NCBI GenBank assembly: GCA_938008575.1
Contig: CALLKB010000018.1
Coordinates: forward strand, 1-13,282
DNA: 13,282 nt
Direction: 5' to 3'
DNA from: an uncultured Cytophagaceae bacterium
GTDB lineage: Bacteria; Bacteroidota; Bacteroidia; Cytophagales; Spirosomataceae
Part shown: in pieces, positions 13,076-13,282 of the stretch
How the letters are laid out: every line of letters begins with the position of its first letter
How positions within the stretch are numbered: the stretch's first letter is position 1
Notes under the pieces: generated by a model
Seen by the model: the letters and a program-made list of their open reading frames with translations, nothing else
What the model was told of the DNA's origin: nothing
Databases searched by the model: none
Made by a program: the position numbers and the translations under genes

Positions 13076-13282
13076 ATGAAGCTTGAAGTACTTTCTTTAA
13101 TTTTCAAAAGTACAAAATATCTAAAATTCACTGAAGAACAGATGCTTAAATATTGCACGAACTTTGATGATGTAGAAGTTACAAATAGAATTATAGCAAA
13201 CGACGCTACGAAAGCAGTATTAGATGCTATTCCAGATTGTAAAATTCCAGTTTGGGAATTTAATAATCCAAATCCACAAGAA
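13076..13282 (+). CDS. hypothetical protein, partial at the right edge
   Basis: ATG at 13076 opens a frame that stays open to the window end, giving 69 residues from MKLEVLSLIFKSTKYLKFTE to FNNPNPQE. AAAGGAA (13062-13068) lies 7 bases upstream at a usual Shine-Dalgarno distance, which supports this start and contrasts with the leaders of the Bacteroidota genes in the window. Soluble and mixed charge, with no recognisable motif in the visible part. Function unknown. Confidence 0.5.
   Translation, partial: MKLEVLSLIFKSTKYLKFTEEQMLKYCTNFDDVEVTNRIIANDATKAVLDAIPDCKIPVWEFNNPNPQE

Overview
The window looks like chromosome from an AT-rich Bacteroidota bacterium, probably Cytophagales (an Aquirufa or Spirosomaceae-like freshwater relative; family-level placement is inference). 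The evidence is a SusC/RagA-type TonB-dependent receptor, the near absence of Shine-Dalgarno sequences, promoter boxes of the TAnnTTTG type typical of the Bacteroidota housekeeping sigma factor, and typical neighbours such as a lipoprotein PAP2/haloperoxidase. No tRNA, rRNA, IS transposase or CRISPR array was recognised.

Layout. Positions 1-1197 (minus) hold an alpha/beta hydrolase followed after one base by a CBS-domain protein that runs off the left edge. Positions 1285-4240 (plus) hold an FAD amine-oxidase-type oxidoreductase, then a lipoprotein vanadium-haloperoxidase-like PAP2 protein whose stop codon overlaps the start of a group III truncated haemoglobin. Positions 4238-4439 are a dense repeat mosaic between two convergent genes: inverted arrays of 7-bp units enclose two kinds of palindrome. 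Positions 4442-5527 (minus) encode a polytopic HGSNAT/DUF5009-like membrane acyltransferase. Divergent from it, 5605-7554 encode a galactokinase-like GHMP kinase and a sugar nucleotidyltransferase, a plausible sugar-1-P to NDP-sugar activation pair. Three 20-bp palindromes (7565-7657) follow, the last with a T-tract that looks like a terminator, and then a GntP-family permease (7717-9030).

From 9276 a large SusC-like receptor gene runs to 12296, but its C-terminal barrel end is missing and no susD follows. At about 12270-12297 the sequence changes character. What follows is very AT-rich, holds small unrecognised genes (an acidic helical protein with an apparently cut-off N-terminus, a double-CxxC protein, and a partial gene at the right edge preceded by a Shine-Dalgarno-like AAGGA), and carries one GCGATCGC octamer, the sequence of the cyanobacterial HIP1 element. 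Both genes at the junction seem truncated, so this is either a real rearrangement or transfer breakpoint or an assembly chimera. It is the main point to check in this window.

Functionally, the left and centre are ordinary accessory metabolism (oxidoreductase, haloperoxidase/phosphatase, haem protein, sugar activation, sugar-acid import, glycan uptake). The most unusual structures are the inverted heptad/palindrome mosaic at 4238-4439 and the junction near 12.28 kb.
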